A stretch of DNA of 64,000 nt from Variovorax sp. 54 (GTDB lineage: Bacteria > Pseudomonadota > Gammaproteobacteria > Burkholderiales > Burkholderiaceae_C), in the NCBI RefSeq assembly GCF_002754375.1, contig NZ_PEFF01000001.1:4419501-4483500 (forward strand). The letters run 5' to 3'. The translations under genes were made by a program, and so were the position numbers. Shown here one piece after another: positions 46,043 through 56,712 of the stretch (its first letter is position 1; every line of letters starts with the position of its first letter). Below the pieces are notes generated by a model. The model was not told where the DNA came from. It searched no databases and saw nothing but the letters and a program-made list of their open reading frames with translations.

Positions 46043-46391
46043 TCCGAACTGCGTCTTCTGCAAAATCGTCGAAGGCAAGATCCCCTCGCGCAAGGTCTAC
46101 GAAGACGACGACCTGTTCGGCTTTCACGACATCTCGCCCTGGGCGCCGGTGCATTTCATGCTGGTGCCGAAGAAGCACATCGCCTCGATGGCGCAGCTCA
46201 CGCCCGAGGATTCGGCGCTCATGGGCAAGATCATGACGTTGGCCCCCCAGCTGGCGCTGGAGCAGGGCTGCAGGCCCTATCCGGACGGCGGCTACCGCGT
46301 CGTCGTGAACACCGGCGCCGAAGGCGGGCAGGAGGTTCACCATCTCCATGTGCACGTCATGGGCGGCCCCCGCCCTTGGCTTCGCGGCTGA
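46032..46391 (+). CDS. HIT-family nucleotide-binding protein (HinT-like)
   Basis: A 119-residue histidine-triad hydrolase. It has FCKIVEGKIPSRKVYEDDDLFGF at the N-terminus, HFMLVPKKHI in the middle and the triad HHLHVHVMGG at about residues 101-110. Members hydrolyse purine phosphoramidates. Located between hisE and tatA, as in many proteobacteria. Confidence 0.94.
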   Translation: MSSDPNCVFCKIVEGKIPSRKVYEDDDLFGFHDISPWAPVHFMLVPKKHIASMAQLTPEDSALMGKIMTLAPQLALEQGCRPYPDGGYRVVVNTGAEGGQEVHHLHVHVMGGPRPWLRG

Positions 46392-46456
46392 CCAGGGTTA
46401 AGCCAAACTGTCACATTCCCCCCGACTAAAATCGGACACATTCTTAGGAGTTCTCC

Positions 46457-46705
46457 ATGGGTTCTTTTTCCATCTGGCACTGGCTGATCGTGCTGCTCGT
46501 CGTGGTCATGATCTTCGGCACCAAGAAGCTGCGGAACATGGGTTCGGATCTCGGTGGCGCCGTCAAGGGCTTCAAGGACGGCATGAAGGACGGCTCGGCC
46601 TCCCCCGATGCCTCCACCACGTCGACCCCCACGCAGCAAGTGACCGGCCAGCCGGCCAACAGCGACAAGTCGACGATCGACGTCGAAGCGCGCCAGAAGT
46701 CCTGA
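46457..46705 (+). CDS. tatA: Twin-arginine translocase subunit TatA
   Basis: An 82-residue protein with an N-terminal membrane helix ([16 protein letters not shown]), the [10 protein letters not shown] hinge and an amphipathic helix [16 protein letters not shown], then a disordered acidic/threonine-rich tail. TatA oligomers form the pore for folded proteins. TAGGAG precedes the ATG. Confidence 0.95.
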   Translation: MGSFSIWHWLIVLLVVVMIFGTKKLRNMGSDLGGAVKGFKDGMKDGSASPDASTTSTPTQQVTGQPANSDKSTIDVEARQKS

Positions 46706-46724
46706 GCACCGCAGGCACACATCC

Positions 46725-47186
46725 GTGATCGACCTCGGCATTGAGAAGCTGGCGCTCATCGGCGTCGTGGCGCTGATCGTGATCGGGCCGGAGAAGCTGC
46801 CGCGCGTTGCACGCACGGTGGGCGCCCTGCTCGGCAAGGCACAACGCTACGTGAACGACGTCAAGGCCGAAGTCAACCGTTCGATGGAGCTCGACGAGCT
46901 TCGCAAGATGAAGACCACGGTCGAGGACGCGGCGCGCGACGTGGAGCACAGCATCCACACTGGCGCCAGCGAGTTCGAGAAGCAGTTTTCCGGCGCGTCC
47001 GGCGACACCTTGTCGGCGCTGGCCGAGCCCGAGCAGGCGGTGCCCGAATACAGGCACCCCCGCAAAAACTGGCGCCTGAAGCAGGGCGCCACGCCGAATT
47101 GGTACAAGGCGCGCAACGGCGTGCGCACCAAGGCGCTGTCGGGCGCGGCGCGGGTCGCCCGCTTCCGCCCCCACAAGATCAACTGA
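46725..47186 (+). CDS. tatB: Twin-arginine translocase subunit TatB
   Basis: A 153-residue protein with the TatB N-terminus [26 protein letters not shown] followed by a long amphipathic helix ([22 protein letters not shown]) and a basic tail. TatB and TatC form the receptor for twin-arginine signals. The start is GTG. Confidence 0.95.
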   Translation: MIDLGIEKLALIGVVALIVIGPEKLPRVARTVGALLGKAQRYVNDVKAEVNRSMELDELRKMKTTVEDAARDVEHSIHTGASEFEKQFSGASGDTLSALAEPEQAVPEYRHPRKNWRLKQGATPNWYKARNGVRTKALSGAARVARFRPHKIN

Positions 47187-47259
47187 CGCACGCGCGCACG
47201 CCCTGCGGCGTTCCCGGGCGCCCCGTGCGCCTGTGTCTCCTACGCTTTCTCCTTTCCCC

Positions 47260-48078
47260 ATGGCCGATTCCGACAACAAGAACAAAGAAGAAGACGAGCT
47301 GGCGGGCACCGAGCAGCCGTTCGTGCAGCACCTGGTCGAGCTACGCGACCGGCTGCTGTACTGCGTCTACGGCCTCGCGGTCGCGGGCATCTTGCTGGCG
47401 ATCTGGCCCGGTCCGGGCGGGCTGATGGACATCATCGCCATGCCGATTCGAGCGCACATGCCGCCCGATGCCAAGCTGATCGCCATCGGCGTGTTCTCGC
47501 CGTTCTTCGTGCCGCTCAAGGTGCTGATGATGGCGGCCGTGCTGCTGGCGCTGCCCTGGCTCATGTACCAGGCCTGGATGTTCGTCGCGCCGGGCCTGTA
47601 CAGCCACGAGAAGCGCTTCGCACTGCCGCTGATCTTCTTCGGCAGCATGCTGGCCTACGGCGGCATCGCCTTCGTGCAGCTGTTCGTGCTGGACAAGATG
47701 TTCGGCTTCATCCAGAAGTTCACGCCCGCGGCGGTGGCGGCCACGCCCGACATCTCGTCCTATGTCGAGGCCATCCTGTCGCTGTACATCGCCTTCGGCG
47801 TGGCCTTCCAGGTGCCGATCGTGGTGATGCTGCTGGTGCGCTTCGAGATGGTCACCATCGAGAAGCTGCGCTCGTTCCGCGGCTACTTCATCGTGATCGC
47901 CTTCGTGGTGGCCGCGGTGCTCACGCCGCCCGACGTGGTCTCGCAGCTCGCGCTGGCGGTGCCGATGTGCCTGCTGTACGAGGTGGGCATCATCGGGGCG
48001 CGCTATTTCGCCGGGAAGGGCAAGGCGCCCGAGGGTGAAGAAGAGGGCGCGGGTTCGGGGTCTTCCGGCAGTTCCTGA
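47260..48078 (+). CDS. tatC: Twin-arginine translocase subunit TatC
   Basis: A 272-residue protein with six membrane helices. The N-terminal EQPFVQHLVELRDRLLYCVYG and FVAPGLYSHEKRFALPLI are the signal-peptide-binding signatures, with RSFRGYFIVIAFVVAAVLTPPDVVSQ near the end. ATG at 47260 is preferred to the GTG at 47233. Ends the his-tat run. Confidence 0.96.
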   Translation: MADSDNKNKEEDELAGTEQPFVQHLVELRDRLLYCVYGLAVAGILLAIWPGPGGLMDIIAMPIRAHMPPDAKLIAIGVFSPFFVPLKVLMMAAVLLALPWLMYQAWMFVAPGLYSHEKRFALPLIFFGSMLAYGGIAFVQLFVLDKMFGFIQKFTPAAVAATPDISSYVEAILSLYIAFGVAFQVPIVVMLLVRFEMVTIEKLRSFRGYFIVIAFVVAAVLTPPDVVSQLALAVPMCLLYEVGIIGARYFAGKGKAPEGEEEGAGSGSSGSS

Positions 48079-48444
48079 TCCCGAGCGGTGCTATCGCACA
48101 AGCCGGATGGAGGCCGAGCTTCCCCCGCTATTCGCTATCTGCTCTCCCGCGCGCAGAATAGGCCGCCGCGTCGACCCCGCGGCTCTTCGTCTTCCACTCG
48201 CCTTCTTTCGGTCCGGCGGACGAAGTGGTTGCGCAGAGGCCTCGGGCGCAGGCATCACGTCCACCGGCGTGCGTTTGCGCGACCAGTTGCTCAACGTCGC
48301 TGAAGCGAGATTTCTAGCCTTCGCACAGCCTCATGGCCGCATACCGAATCCGACAGCTTGATCGCTTCAAACCGGACTCATCCGTGTATTGCCGGTTGGG
48401 CACATTGCCATCTCTCATTTCGTTTCTCCGTACTCCGGAAGCTA
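48079..48444. other. Gap between tatC and the tailspike gene, no gene seen
   Basis: 366 bp between convergent genes. I see no convincing coding frame, tRNA, integrase remnant or clear intrinsic terminator for tatC. Composition turns from GC-rich to mixed, so the left border of the accessory island probably lies here. No direct repeat matching the right border near 50880 was found by eye. Confidence 0.5.
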
Positions 48445-50262
48445 TCAATTTCTTGCTGTCAGTGAAATCGAGACATGGTCAGTTGGGGCCGGAGGTGCGT
48501 ATGAAACACCTTGCACATTTACCTTCTGCACACCCGCCCCGAAACCTCGCATCGCGTTGTTTTGCGACGAGTAGCCTGTTAACGATCCGCCGACGAATCG
48601 CACATTGCTGAAACTGATCGGGTCCTTGATCTCGTTGTAGCAACCGACCGTCGCGCCGGATGTGTCGGTTTGGGGGGCTCGGATTGTGTAATCCACGTCG
48701 GATTGGGATATCCCGGCCCGTGACATGGCCCTCGTGTAGAGGGCGTACGTACCAACGCCACTGCCAGCAGCGCGCACACTGATCTTCGAACGCGTTACAT
48801 AGACGCTCTGCACAGCGGCGATCGAGTAGCCACGGCAATCTGCATCCAAAGTGAGCTCCGTGACTTGATGTGAGTACGCAATGCGGACGCCTAAGGCCCC
48901 GCCGACGGTCTTGACAGCGATCTTTGCGTTCCGGAGGTTGTCCAGCAGCAAGCCAACGTGTGCGGCCTGCACAGGGCCGGCGAACCGTACTGAGCCAGAT
49001 GCGACGACGTTCGTGCAATTGCGGAACGAGAGGGGTGTCACCGAGTTCGGGGTGCCACGCGAGGTGATGCTGACAGTTTCGACCGTCACGTCACTCACAT
49101 TGCCTCCCAAGGTACTCTTGGACTTGCCGAGAACTTGGAAGCCGAAGTTTCCTGCTGTGTCAATGACGGCATTGCCAATATGCACCGACTCAACCGTCTG
49201 GAAATCATGATTCGGCTCGATATCAAAACCCCCAGGTTCGGTTACAGATCCGATCAAGCCACCCACGCGAAGGGACGTGAAGTTGTCTACAGATACGCGG
49301 CGAGCGCTGATGATGCTCATAGCATTGCGCCCATCATCTGCGCTGTTGATGACACTGAACTTTCCGAAAGTCAGGTCGCTTGGAATTTCCGAGCTACTGC
49401 TGTAGTCCAGTTGACCGATGTAAATGCCATCACCACGCACCTCGCGCCCCACGAACGTTGGGAAGCTAAGCAGCGATCCACCTGCAATGCAAACGAGGTG
49501 GCAATGCTCTTCTGTAGGCTGTACAGCCCGGTTGCCGTCGCCGCGATATTCGACTGCGACTCGACTGACCCCCCTTAGGACCAATCCGACCCAGTTGCCC
49601 TGAAAATTGGTCGTGCTGGCGTTTGGCCGCTGCCTGAGCAGCAACTCACCCTCACAAATGATCGACGTTCCGTCATAGCTGTCGCCGTCCAATAGGACCC
49701 CTGCATGCAGGAAGCGGCCTGCGGAAATCAGCAGCTTCTTGCTCTTGTTGGCATCGATGGCCGCTTGCAGCGATGCTGAGTCGTCGGTCGTACCGTCACC
49801 TTTGGCTCCCCACCACTTCACGTCGGCTGGACCGGTGAAGTCGCGCGTCCAGCGTCTTCCAAGTGCGTCAACGATTGACGTTGCGCCGTCGCTTCCTGAG
49901 GTAGCGTCCGCGTCGTTGCGTTGGAATGCTCCCGCAATCCCGAGCTGCGTGATGCGCACGCCTTTCGCGCGTCCCGTATACGCACGCAAGGCGGCATAGT
50001 CCAGGAGCGGCAGCGTGCTGTCCAAAATCTTCTGCGCCTCTACAGGGCTGAATCCGCCGATCGCCAACAGACCGGCTGTCGCCAATTTTGGGGGCATCAG
50101 TGCCCCGCTGCCCTGCCAGTACGCTAACAAGCCCGCCCACGTCTTCTTGATGATTCCTCGACGGTCGATTGCAGTCAGCGCTGTTGATGTTGCAAGTTCC
50201 ACAACGTGATCGACGTCCTGCTTCACAGCAGTGAGATCTTCAGGTCGAATCGGATCAGGCAT
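48445..50262 (-). CDS. Phage tailspike-like protein with pectate-lyase beta-helix fold
   Basis: A 605-residue protein. An N-terminal helical and capsid-adaptor-like part (residues 1-140) is followed at residues 151-170 by WGAKGDGTTDDSASLQAAID, the hallmark opening of the pectate-lyase_3/tailspike beta-helix. Residues 180-560 are beta-rich with regular N/T/S/V strands, as in right-handed helices, then a short C-terminal cap. No signal peptide. Such proteins are usually trimeric phage depolymerases acting on capsule or O-antigen. No other phage structural gene surrounds it. GC content is visibly lower than in the flanking tat and degS genes. Confidence 0.75.
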   Translation of the reverse strand: MPDPIRPEDLTAVKQDVDHVVELATSTALTAIDRRGIIKKTWAGLLAYWQGSGALMPPKLATAGLLAIGGFSPVEAQKILDSTLPLLDYAALRAYTGRAKGVRITQLGIAGAFQRNDADATSGSDGATSIVDALGRRWTRDFTGPADVKWWGAKGDGTTDDSASLQAAIDANKSKKLLISAGRFLHAGVLLDGDSYDGTSIICEGELLLRQRPNASTTNFQGNWVGLVLRGVSRVAVEYRGDGNRAVQPTEEHCHLVCIAGGSLLSFPTFVGREVRGDGIYIGQLDYSSSSEIPSDLTFGKFSVINSADDGRNAMSIISARRVSVDNFTSLRVGGLIGSVTEPGGFDIEPNHDFQTVESVHIGNAVIDTAGNFGFQVLGKSKSTLGGNVSDVTVETVSITSRGTPNSVTPLSFRNCTNVVASGSVRFAGPVQAAHVGLLLDNLRNAKIAVKTVGGALGVRIAYSHQVTELTLDADCRGYSIAAVQSVYVTRSKISVRAAGSGVGTYALYTRAMSRAGISQSDVDYTIRAPQTDTSGATVGCYNEIKDPISFSNVRFVGGSLTGYSSQNNAMRGFGAGVQKVNVQGVSYAPPAPTDHVSISLTARN

Positions 50263-50683
50263 TCATGCTCCCAAAACAAGGGTGTGAACCAAAGCGAACT
50301 GTCGCAGCGCATCAAGCACTTCGGTAGACGTCTCAGGGTAAGCAAAAATCACATTCGTGTGCGCCGGCTTGCGCTCTCGGATGGGACGCTCAGCCAGCGA
50401 CGGCTTGTAGATCTGTGGCACCACGTTGCAGTGTTCGCTGCAGGTCGCAGGCCGAGGGTTCGCAGCACAGTGGTTGAAAACGACGGCCCACACGAACCGC
50501 GTCGACCTCGCCATACAGCTGCGAGTTGCAGTCGTTGTTGCAGCCCGTCGGGCGGGAGTCGTCGTAGATGTAGGTGTTCGGCTCACCGTAGCGCTCCGCG
50601 AGCTGCACGAAATACGCGATGGACGCCCGGCCTTGTTCAGTGAGCCTCGCATACGGTACCTTCGAAGATGCGACTGTCCGCAT
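50263..50683 (-). pseudogene. Frameshifted small gene upstream of the tailspike gene
   Basis: Two overlapping minus-strand frames each look coding over half of this interval. From 50683 to about 50500 one frame (AYFVQLAERYGEPNTYIYDD; CNNDCNSQLYGEVDAV) has nearly all G/C at third positions. From about 50500 to 50263 a different frame (CAANPRPATCSEHCNVVPQI; THTNVIFAYPETSTEV-type sequence) carries on and stops immediately before the tailspike ATG. A single frameshift near 50490-50510 would join them into one protein of about 140 residues, cysteine-rich in the middle. Family not recognised. The start is uncertain, and a sequencing error cannot be excluded. Confidence 0.45.
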
Positions 50684-50880
50684 CACGGTCGAGATCGATA
50701 ACGAGGAATTTCGTGTCGGCCAGACTGTGAGTGCCGAGCACCAGTGTAGAACTGGTGGCGAGTTTGACAAGGGGCTGCTCAAGGCGGAGTTTGAGCTGGA
50801 TCGAGTGATCCTGCTGTCTTGACTGCCCCACTTGGCTGCGGCGTAGCCCTGCGAAGTTCGGCTGCGGTGGAGTCGTTGTG

Positions 50881-50917
50881 AAAAGAAAATTGCCCTTCGG
50901 ACCAACGGCCGGAGGGC
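50881..50917 (-). terminator. Rho-independent terminator of the degS-like gene
   Basis: On the minus strand GCCCTCCGG pairs with CCGAAGGGC (one G-U pair) around an 8-base loop, followed by a T-rich run. It lies 53 bp beyond the stop of the protease gene, which fits termination of that gene and marks the right limit of the core region beside the tailspike island. Confidence 0.75.
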
Positions 50918-50969
50918 ATATCTGGCGGACTCAGCACAGACTGCCGAAGCCGCTTTCGGGTTGTCTCGT

Positions 50970-52130
<1,161 letters not shown>

Positions 52131-52408
52131 GAAAGCTTGATGGAAGAGCGTTGGAAAAGCGCTGAAAGAGGGCGCCGGTTGCAATTGTCCCTCAACCCGC
52201 CGGCGCCATAGACCGCGCAGCAGGGTCGAGATTGAAAGGGTATGGGGCTGTGAATGCGGGTTAACCCTTAACATCGACGCGTCGATCCGACCCGGACCGG
52301 CCCCTTCAGGCCTCCCGCGCCGCCCACCCGGCGGACGCGGCCAGGCGATTCTTTCGTCGGCGCGCCCCCACTGCCCCTATCCGGTTCCAAGGCAGGCGAG
52401 CGGCCACG

Positions 52409-53776
52409 ATGCCCTTGCCTTTCATGACCTCAGAAGCTACCCCCACGGACGGCGCCGCGCCAGCTCCGGCGCGCACGCTCGACGCGCGCGACTACAAGAC
52501 CCTGGCCCTGTCCGCACTCGGCGGCACGCTCGAGTTCTACGATTTCGTCATCTACGTCTTCTTCGCGACCGTGCTGGGCGCGCTGTTCTTCCCCGCCGAC
52601 ATGCCCGACTGGCTGCGCCAGCTGCAGACCTTCGGCATCTTTGCCGCGGGCTACCTCGCGCGGCCCGTGGGCGGCATCGTCATCGCGCACTTTGGCGACC
52701 TGCTGGGGCGCAAGCGCATGTTCACGCTGTCGATCTTCCTGATGGCGGCGCCCACGCTGGTGATCGGCCTCTTGCCCACCTACGCGAGCATCGGCGTCGC
52801 GGCGCCCCTGCTGCTGCTGGCGATGCGCGTGCTTCAAGGTGCGGCCATCGGCGGCGAGATGCCCGGTGCCTGGGTGTTCGTCGGCGAGCACGTGCCGGCG
52901 CGGCGCTACGGCTTCGGCATCGGCACGCTGACCTCGGGCATCACCGGCGGCATCCTGCTGGGCTCGCTGGTGGCCGTGGCCATCAACCGCTACTACGGGC
53001 CCGAGCAGGTGCACGACTTCGCCTGGCGTATTCCCTTCATCCTGGGCGGCGTGTTCGGGCTGTTCTCGGTCTACCTGCGGCGCTTTTTGCACGAGACGCC
53101 GGTTTTCAAGGAGCTGGCGGGCCGCAAGACGGTCGCCCGCGAGCTGCCGCTGCGCACCGTTCTGCGCGAGCACCGCCTGGCAAGCGTGTACGTGGGGCTG
53201 CAGACCTGGGTGCTGTCGGCGGCCATCGTCGTGGTGGTGCTGTACACGCCCACCTACCTGCAGAAGGTGCACCACATTCCGGCCGCGCTGGCGCTCGAAG
53301 CCAATGCGCTCGCCACGCTGACCCTGACCATCGGCTGCGTGATCGTCGGCTGGGCCAGCGACCGCATCGGCACGCGCGCCGTGATGCTGATCGGCTGGGG
53401 CGGCCTCTTTGCCACCGCCTATTTGTTCTACACCGGGCTGCCCGGCACGCCGGCCACGCTGTTCTGGCACTACGGGCTGGTCGGCCTGTTCGTGGGCACC
53501 ATCGCCACGGTGCCGATCGCGGGCGTGCGGGCGTTTCCGGCGCCGGTGCGCTTCACGGGGCTTTCGTTCGCCTACAACATGTCCTATGCCGTCTTCGGCG
53601 GCCTGACGCCGGTGATTCTTACGCTCTGGCTGCAGCACGACCCCATGGCGCCTGCGCACTACGTCGCCGCGCTGGCGGCGCTGGGCTTCCTGCTGGCCCT
53701 GTGGCCCCTGGCCGCGCGCGGCCACCCGATGCGTGATGGCGCGCCGGCCGCAGGGAGCGCGACAATGTCGCGATGA
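52409..53776 (+). CDS. MFS transporter of the metabolite:H+ symporter (ProP/MHS) group
   Basis: A 455-residue protein with twelve membrane helices. The MHS pattern is clear: LGGTLEFYDFVIYVFFATVLG in helix 1, FGDLLGRKRMFTLSIF in loop 2-3, and RVLQGAAIGGEMPGAWVFVGEH in helix 4. Substrates in this group are osmolytes and organic acids; this one is unassigned. An internal ATG five codons on could be the real start. It is followed with a four-base overlap by the Nif3 gene. Confidence 0.87.
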   Translation: MPLPFMTSEATPTDGAAPAPARTLDARDYKTLALSALGGTLEFYDFVIYVFFATVLGALFFPADMPDWLRQLQTFGIFAAGYLARPVGGIVIAHFGDLLGRKRMFTLSIFLMAAPTLVIGLLPTYASIGVAAPLLLLAMRVLQGAAIGGEMPGAWVFVGEHVPARRYGFGIGTLTSGITGGILLGSLVAVAINRYYGPEQVHDFAWRIPFILGGVFGLFSVYLRRFLHETPVFKELAGRKTVARELPLRTVLREHRLASVYVGLQTWVLSAAIVVVVLYTPTYLQKVHHIPAALALEANALATLTLTIGCVIVGWASDRIGTRAVMLIGWGGLFATAYLFYTGLPGTPATLFWHYGLVGLFVGTIATVPIAGVRAFPAPVRFTGLSFAYNMSYAVFGGLTPVILTLWLQHDPMAPAHYVAALAALGFLLALWPLAARGHPMRDGAPAAGSATMSR

Positions 53777-54546
53777 GCACCACACGCCACGAACTGCTTC
53801 ACGCATTCGACCTGCTGCTGGCCCCCGGGCGCTTCAAGGATTACGGACCCAACGGCCTGCAGGTCGAAGGGCGCACCGTGGTCCGCAAGATCGTCTCGGG
53901 CGTGACCGCCAGCCGCGCGCTGATCGAGGCCGCGATCCACGCCGAGGCCGATGCCATCTTCGTCCACCACGGCCTGTTCTGGCGCGGCCAGGACGGCTGC
54001 GTCACCGGTTGGATGAAGCAGCGTCTGGGCCTGCTGCTGGGCGACGACGTCAACCTGTTCGCCTACCACCTGCCGCTCGACGCGCACCCTGAGCTGGGCA
54101 ACAACGCACAGCTCGGCCTGCAACTGGGGCTCGTGGCGCATCCGGGGTCGGCGGGGCGCTTCGGCGAACAGGAACTGGGCTTCCTGGGCGCGCGCGAAAA
54201 CGGCGAGAACTTCGCCAGCGCGAAGGCCCTGGCGACCCATGTCGAGAAGGTGCTGAAACGGCCCGTCACGCTGGTCGACACGGCCCACCGCCCGATCAAG
54301 AACATCGCGTGGTGTACGGGCGGCGCCCAGGGCTACTTCGAGGCCGCCATTGCGGCCGGCGCCGATGCCTTCATCACCGGCGAGATTTCCGAGCCGCAGG
54401 CGCACTACGCGCGCGAGCTGGGCGTGGCCTTCCTGGCTTGTGGCCACCACGCCACCGAGCGCTACGGCGCGCAGGCCGTGGCGGCCCATGTGGCGGCGCA
54501 GCTCGGGCTGAAGCACGAGTTCATCGACATCGACAACCCGGCATGA
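53773..54546 (+). CDS. Nif3-like dinuclear metal center protein
   Basis: A 257-residue member of the Nif3/YbgI family (GTP cyclohydrolase I type 2-like). Metal-binding pieces are AIFVHHGLFWRGQ, YHLPLDAHPELGNNAQL and the C-terminal FLACGHHATERYG. The biochemical role in bacteria is unsettled. Coupled by overlaps to the MFS gene and to pdxA. Confidence 0.92.
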   Translation: MSTTRHELLHAFDLLLAPGRFKDYGPNGLQVEGRTVVRKIVSGVTASRALIEAAIHAEADAIFVHHGLFWRGQDGCVTGWMKQRLGLLLGDDVNLFAYHLPLDAHPELGNNAQLGLQLGLVAHPGSAGRFGEQELGFLGARENGENFASAKALATHVEKVLKRPVTLVDTAHRPIKNIAWCTGGAQGYFEAAIAAGADAFITGEISEPQAHYARELGVAFLACGHHATERYGAQAVAAHVAAQLGLKHEFIDIDNPA

Positions 54547-55583
54547 AGGCGCCGATCGCGATCACGCTCGGCGACCCGGCCGGCATCGGCCCCGAGATCA
54601 TTGCCAAGGCCTTCCGCGACGCGCCCGACGCCGTGCGCGGTGCGTTCGTGGCCGGCGACGTCGGCACGCTGCGCCGTGCGTCGCAGGCGCTCGCGGCGTC
54701 GGGGCGGCTGGCGTGGCCTGTCGTGGAGATCGCCAGCGTCGCCGAAGCGGCCACCGTGCCGCCCGGTTGCATCCCCGTGTTGCAGGTGATCGCGCCGCCC
54801 CAAGGCATCGAACAAGGGCGGATCAGCGCCGAGGCCGGCCGCGCGGCCGGCGACTGCGTGGTGTGGGCCGCGCGCGCCGCATTGCGCGGAGAGATCTCGG
54901 CCCTCGTCACCGCGCCGCTGCACAAGGAAGCGCTGGCCGCGGCCGGCTTTCCGTACCCCGGCCACACCGAGCTGCTGCAGGCCGAGGCCGCCGCTCACCT
55001 GGGCCGCACCGTGGCCGATGTGCCCGTGCGCATGATGCTGGCCAACGACGAGCTGCGCACCGTGCTCGTGAGCATCCACATGTCGCTGCGCGATGCCATC
55101 GAGGCCGTGCGCTTCGATAGCGTGCTGGACACGCTGCGCATCACCCATCGCGCGCTGACCCACGCTCTCGGCCGGCCGCCGCGCATCGGCGTGGCTGGGC
55201 TCAACCCGCATGCGGGCGAGGGCGGCCTGTTCGGTTCGGAAGAGCGCACCATCATCGCGCCGGCCATCGAGGCTGCACGCGCCGAGGGCATTGACGCCCA
55301 CGGGCCCCATGCGCCCGACACCGTCTTCATGCGCGCGCGCGCCAAGGCTGGCGTGCCGTCCAGCGGCGAGTTCGACGTGGTGATTGCGATGTACCACGAC
55401 CAGGGCCTGATCCCGGTCAAGTACCTCGGGGTGGAGAAGGGCGTGAACGTGACGCTCGGGCTGCCGCTGGTGCGGACCAGCCCCGATCACGGCACCGCGT
55501 TCGACATTGCGGGTCAGGGCGTGGCCGATGCGTCGAGCCTCGTCGAGGCGTTGCGCATGGCGCGAATGCTGGCCGGCGCCTGA
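54543..55583 (+). CDS. pdxA: 4-hydroxythreonine-4-phosphate dehydrogenase PdxA
   Basis: A 346-residue NAD- and metal-dependent enzyme of pyridoxal phosphate synthesis. It has ITLGDPAGIGPEI at the N-terminus, ALVTAPLHKEAL, YPGHTELLQ, GLNPHAGEGGLFG and the C-terminal MYHDQGLIPVKYLG. Full length. The ATG overlaps the nif3 stop by four bases. Confidence 0.96.
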   Translation: MKAPIAITLGDPAGIGPEIIAKAFRDAPDAVRGAFVAGDVGTLRRASQALAASGRLAWPVVEIASVAEAATVPPGCIPVLQVIAPPQGIEQGRISAEAGRAAGDCVVWAARAALRGEISALVTAPLHKEALAAAGFPYPGHTELLQAEAAAHLGRTVADVPVRMMLANDELRTVLVSIHMSLRDAIEAVRFDSVLDTLRITHRALTHALGRPPRIGVAGLNPHAGEGGLFGSEERTIIAPAIEAARAEGIDAHGPHAPDTVFMRARAKAGVPSSGEFDVVIAMYHDQGLIPVKYLGVEKGVNVTLGLPLVRTSPDHGTAFDIAGQGVADASSLVEALRMARMLAGA

Positions 55584-55601
55584 GCGCGCGGCCAGAAAGG
55601 C

Positions 55602-56036
55602 TCAGGGGCGCTGCTTCAGGCTGTCGCGGATCTCGCGCAGCAGCGTGATGTCTTCAGGCGTGGCGGCCGGCGCTGCAGGAGCGGCCTCTTCGGTCTTGCG
55701 CAGCTTGTTGATCTGCTTGACCATGATGAAGATGATGAAGGCGAGGATCACGAAATTGACAGCAATCGTGATGAAGTTGCCGTACGCCAGCACGGGCACG
55801 CCGGCTTTCTTCAGCTCCGCCAGCGTGTTCGTCACGCCCGGCGGCACCGTGCCCAAGGTCACGTAGAGGTTCGAGAAGTCGAGCTTGCCGAACACCAAGC
55901 CCACGAGCGGCATGATGATGTCGGCCACGAGCGAGTCGACGATCTTGCCGAACGCCGCTCCGATGATCACGCCGACGGCGAGGTCGACGACGTTGCCCTT
56001 GACGGCAAACTCCTTGAATTCGCTGAGGATGCTCAT
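55602..56036 (-). CDS. mscL: Large-conductance mechanosensitive channel MscL
   Basis: A 144-residue pentameric membrane channel that opens on osmotic downshock. The N-terminal amphipathic helix [21 protein letters not shown] leads into helix 1 with [21 protein letters not shown], helix 2 ([20 protein letters not shown]) and a C-terminal bundle. Convergent with pdxA. Confidence 0.96.
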   Translation of the reverse strand: MSILSEFKEFAVKGNVVDLAVGVIIGAAFGKIVDSLVADIIMPLVGLVFGKLDFSNLYVTLGTVPPGVTNTLAELKKAGVPVLAYGNFITIAVNFVILAFIIFIMVKQINKLRKTEEAAPAAPAATPEDITLLREIRDSLKQRP

Positions 56037-56712
56037 GATTCAGTAAGGGGTCTGAAGACCTGCAGTTGAAAGGGTTGTCAGTATGCCTCTGGAAGCTGGC
56101 CGGCAAGACAGGCGGGCGCGCCGGGTGATGCTGGGCCGCAACTGAGGAAGGACCGCCGGCGGCTCCCGCCTGGAGCGGGCGGAGGGTACCCAATTTCCGT
56201 GGCTGACTGTTGCCGACTGCGCTTTGGAACGTCTTGTTTCCAATTTCGAGGGATGGGTAGAACCAGCCGGGCGTGTCGCGTTTTACGCTCGGAAAGAGGG
56301 CCCGAGGGCCTTGGACAGCCCGTCCGGAAGCATCCTGGAACGCAGGCACAGCCCCATTGACAGTGCACTGCACTGGTACGATGAGAGGGGAGCAGTGGGG
56401 AGCGGCCGCGCGAAATCGACCTTCAAGACTTCTGTTTGTCAGAGCGCATTCGTCCCGAATGCGCCGAGTTCTTGCGTGATCCAGCGACGAATTCTGCACC
56501 TTTGCCGCCTGAATATTCCAGTTTCAGCGCGACTATGGCTATTCAAATTTTTACATAAATGGTGCCGCGTAGTGGTGGCGATCACAAGTGTTTGAAAAAG
56601 AAGCGCGATACAACAGAACGGATGTGCGAGCCTCGCATGCCTCCGGGAATTGTTCTTTCGCCGCTTCATTGTTGTTGATACGACTGACTGACTGACTTTC
56701 AAGGGACCTGAA
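56037..56712. other. Long leader region between mscL and the polysaccharide locus
   Basis: 676 bp with no convincing gene; short frames in it lack ribosome sites and coding bias. GC falls toward the right end (ATTTTTACATAAATGG near 56550), as expected for a promoter region. No JUMPstart/ops element (GGCGGTAG core) was found. It ends with four tandem GACT units and an AAGGGA ribosome site before the first locus gene. Confidence 0.55.
56682..56697. repeat. Tetranucleotide repeat (GACT)4 in the export-gene leader
   Basis: Four perfect GACT units end 15 bases before the TTG start of the export lipoprotein gene. The copy number is low but the position, between the promoter region and the ribosome-binding site, could alter leader spacing if it varied. 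Confidence 0.6.

Noticed and set aside
48079..48444. tRNA or att site as insertion target for the tailspike island
   Set aside because: No cloverleaf-like sequence or matching direct repeats at the two borders could be seen by eye.
50619..50822. Short plus-strand frame (ITVEIDNEEFRVGQTV...) in the tailspike island
   Set aside because: It reads plausibly, but so does the opposite strand (50637-50831 minus), and neither has a ribosome site or partner. I could not choose between them, so neither is listed as a gene.
56037..56712. Possible JUMPstart/ops element or small gene in the polysaccharide leader
   Set aside because: No GGCGGTAG ops core was found, and the short frames lack start signals and coding bias.
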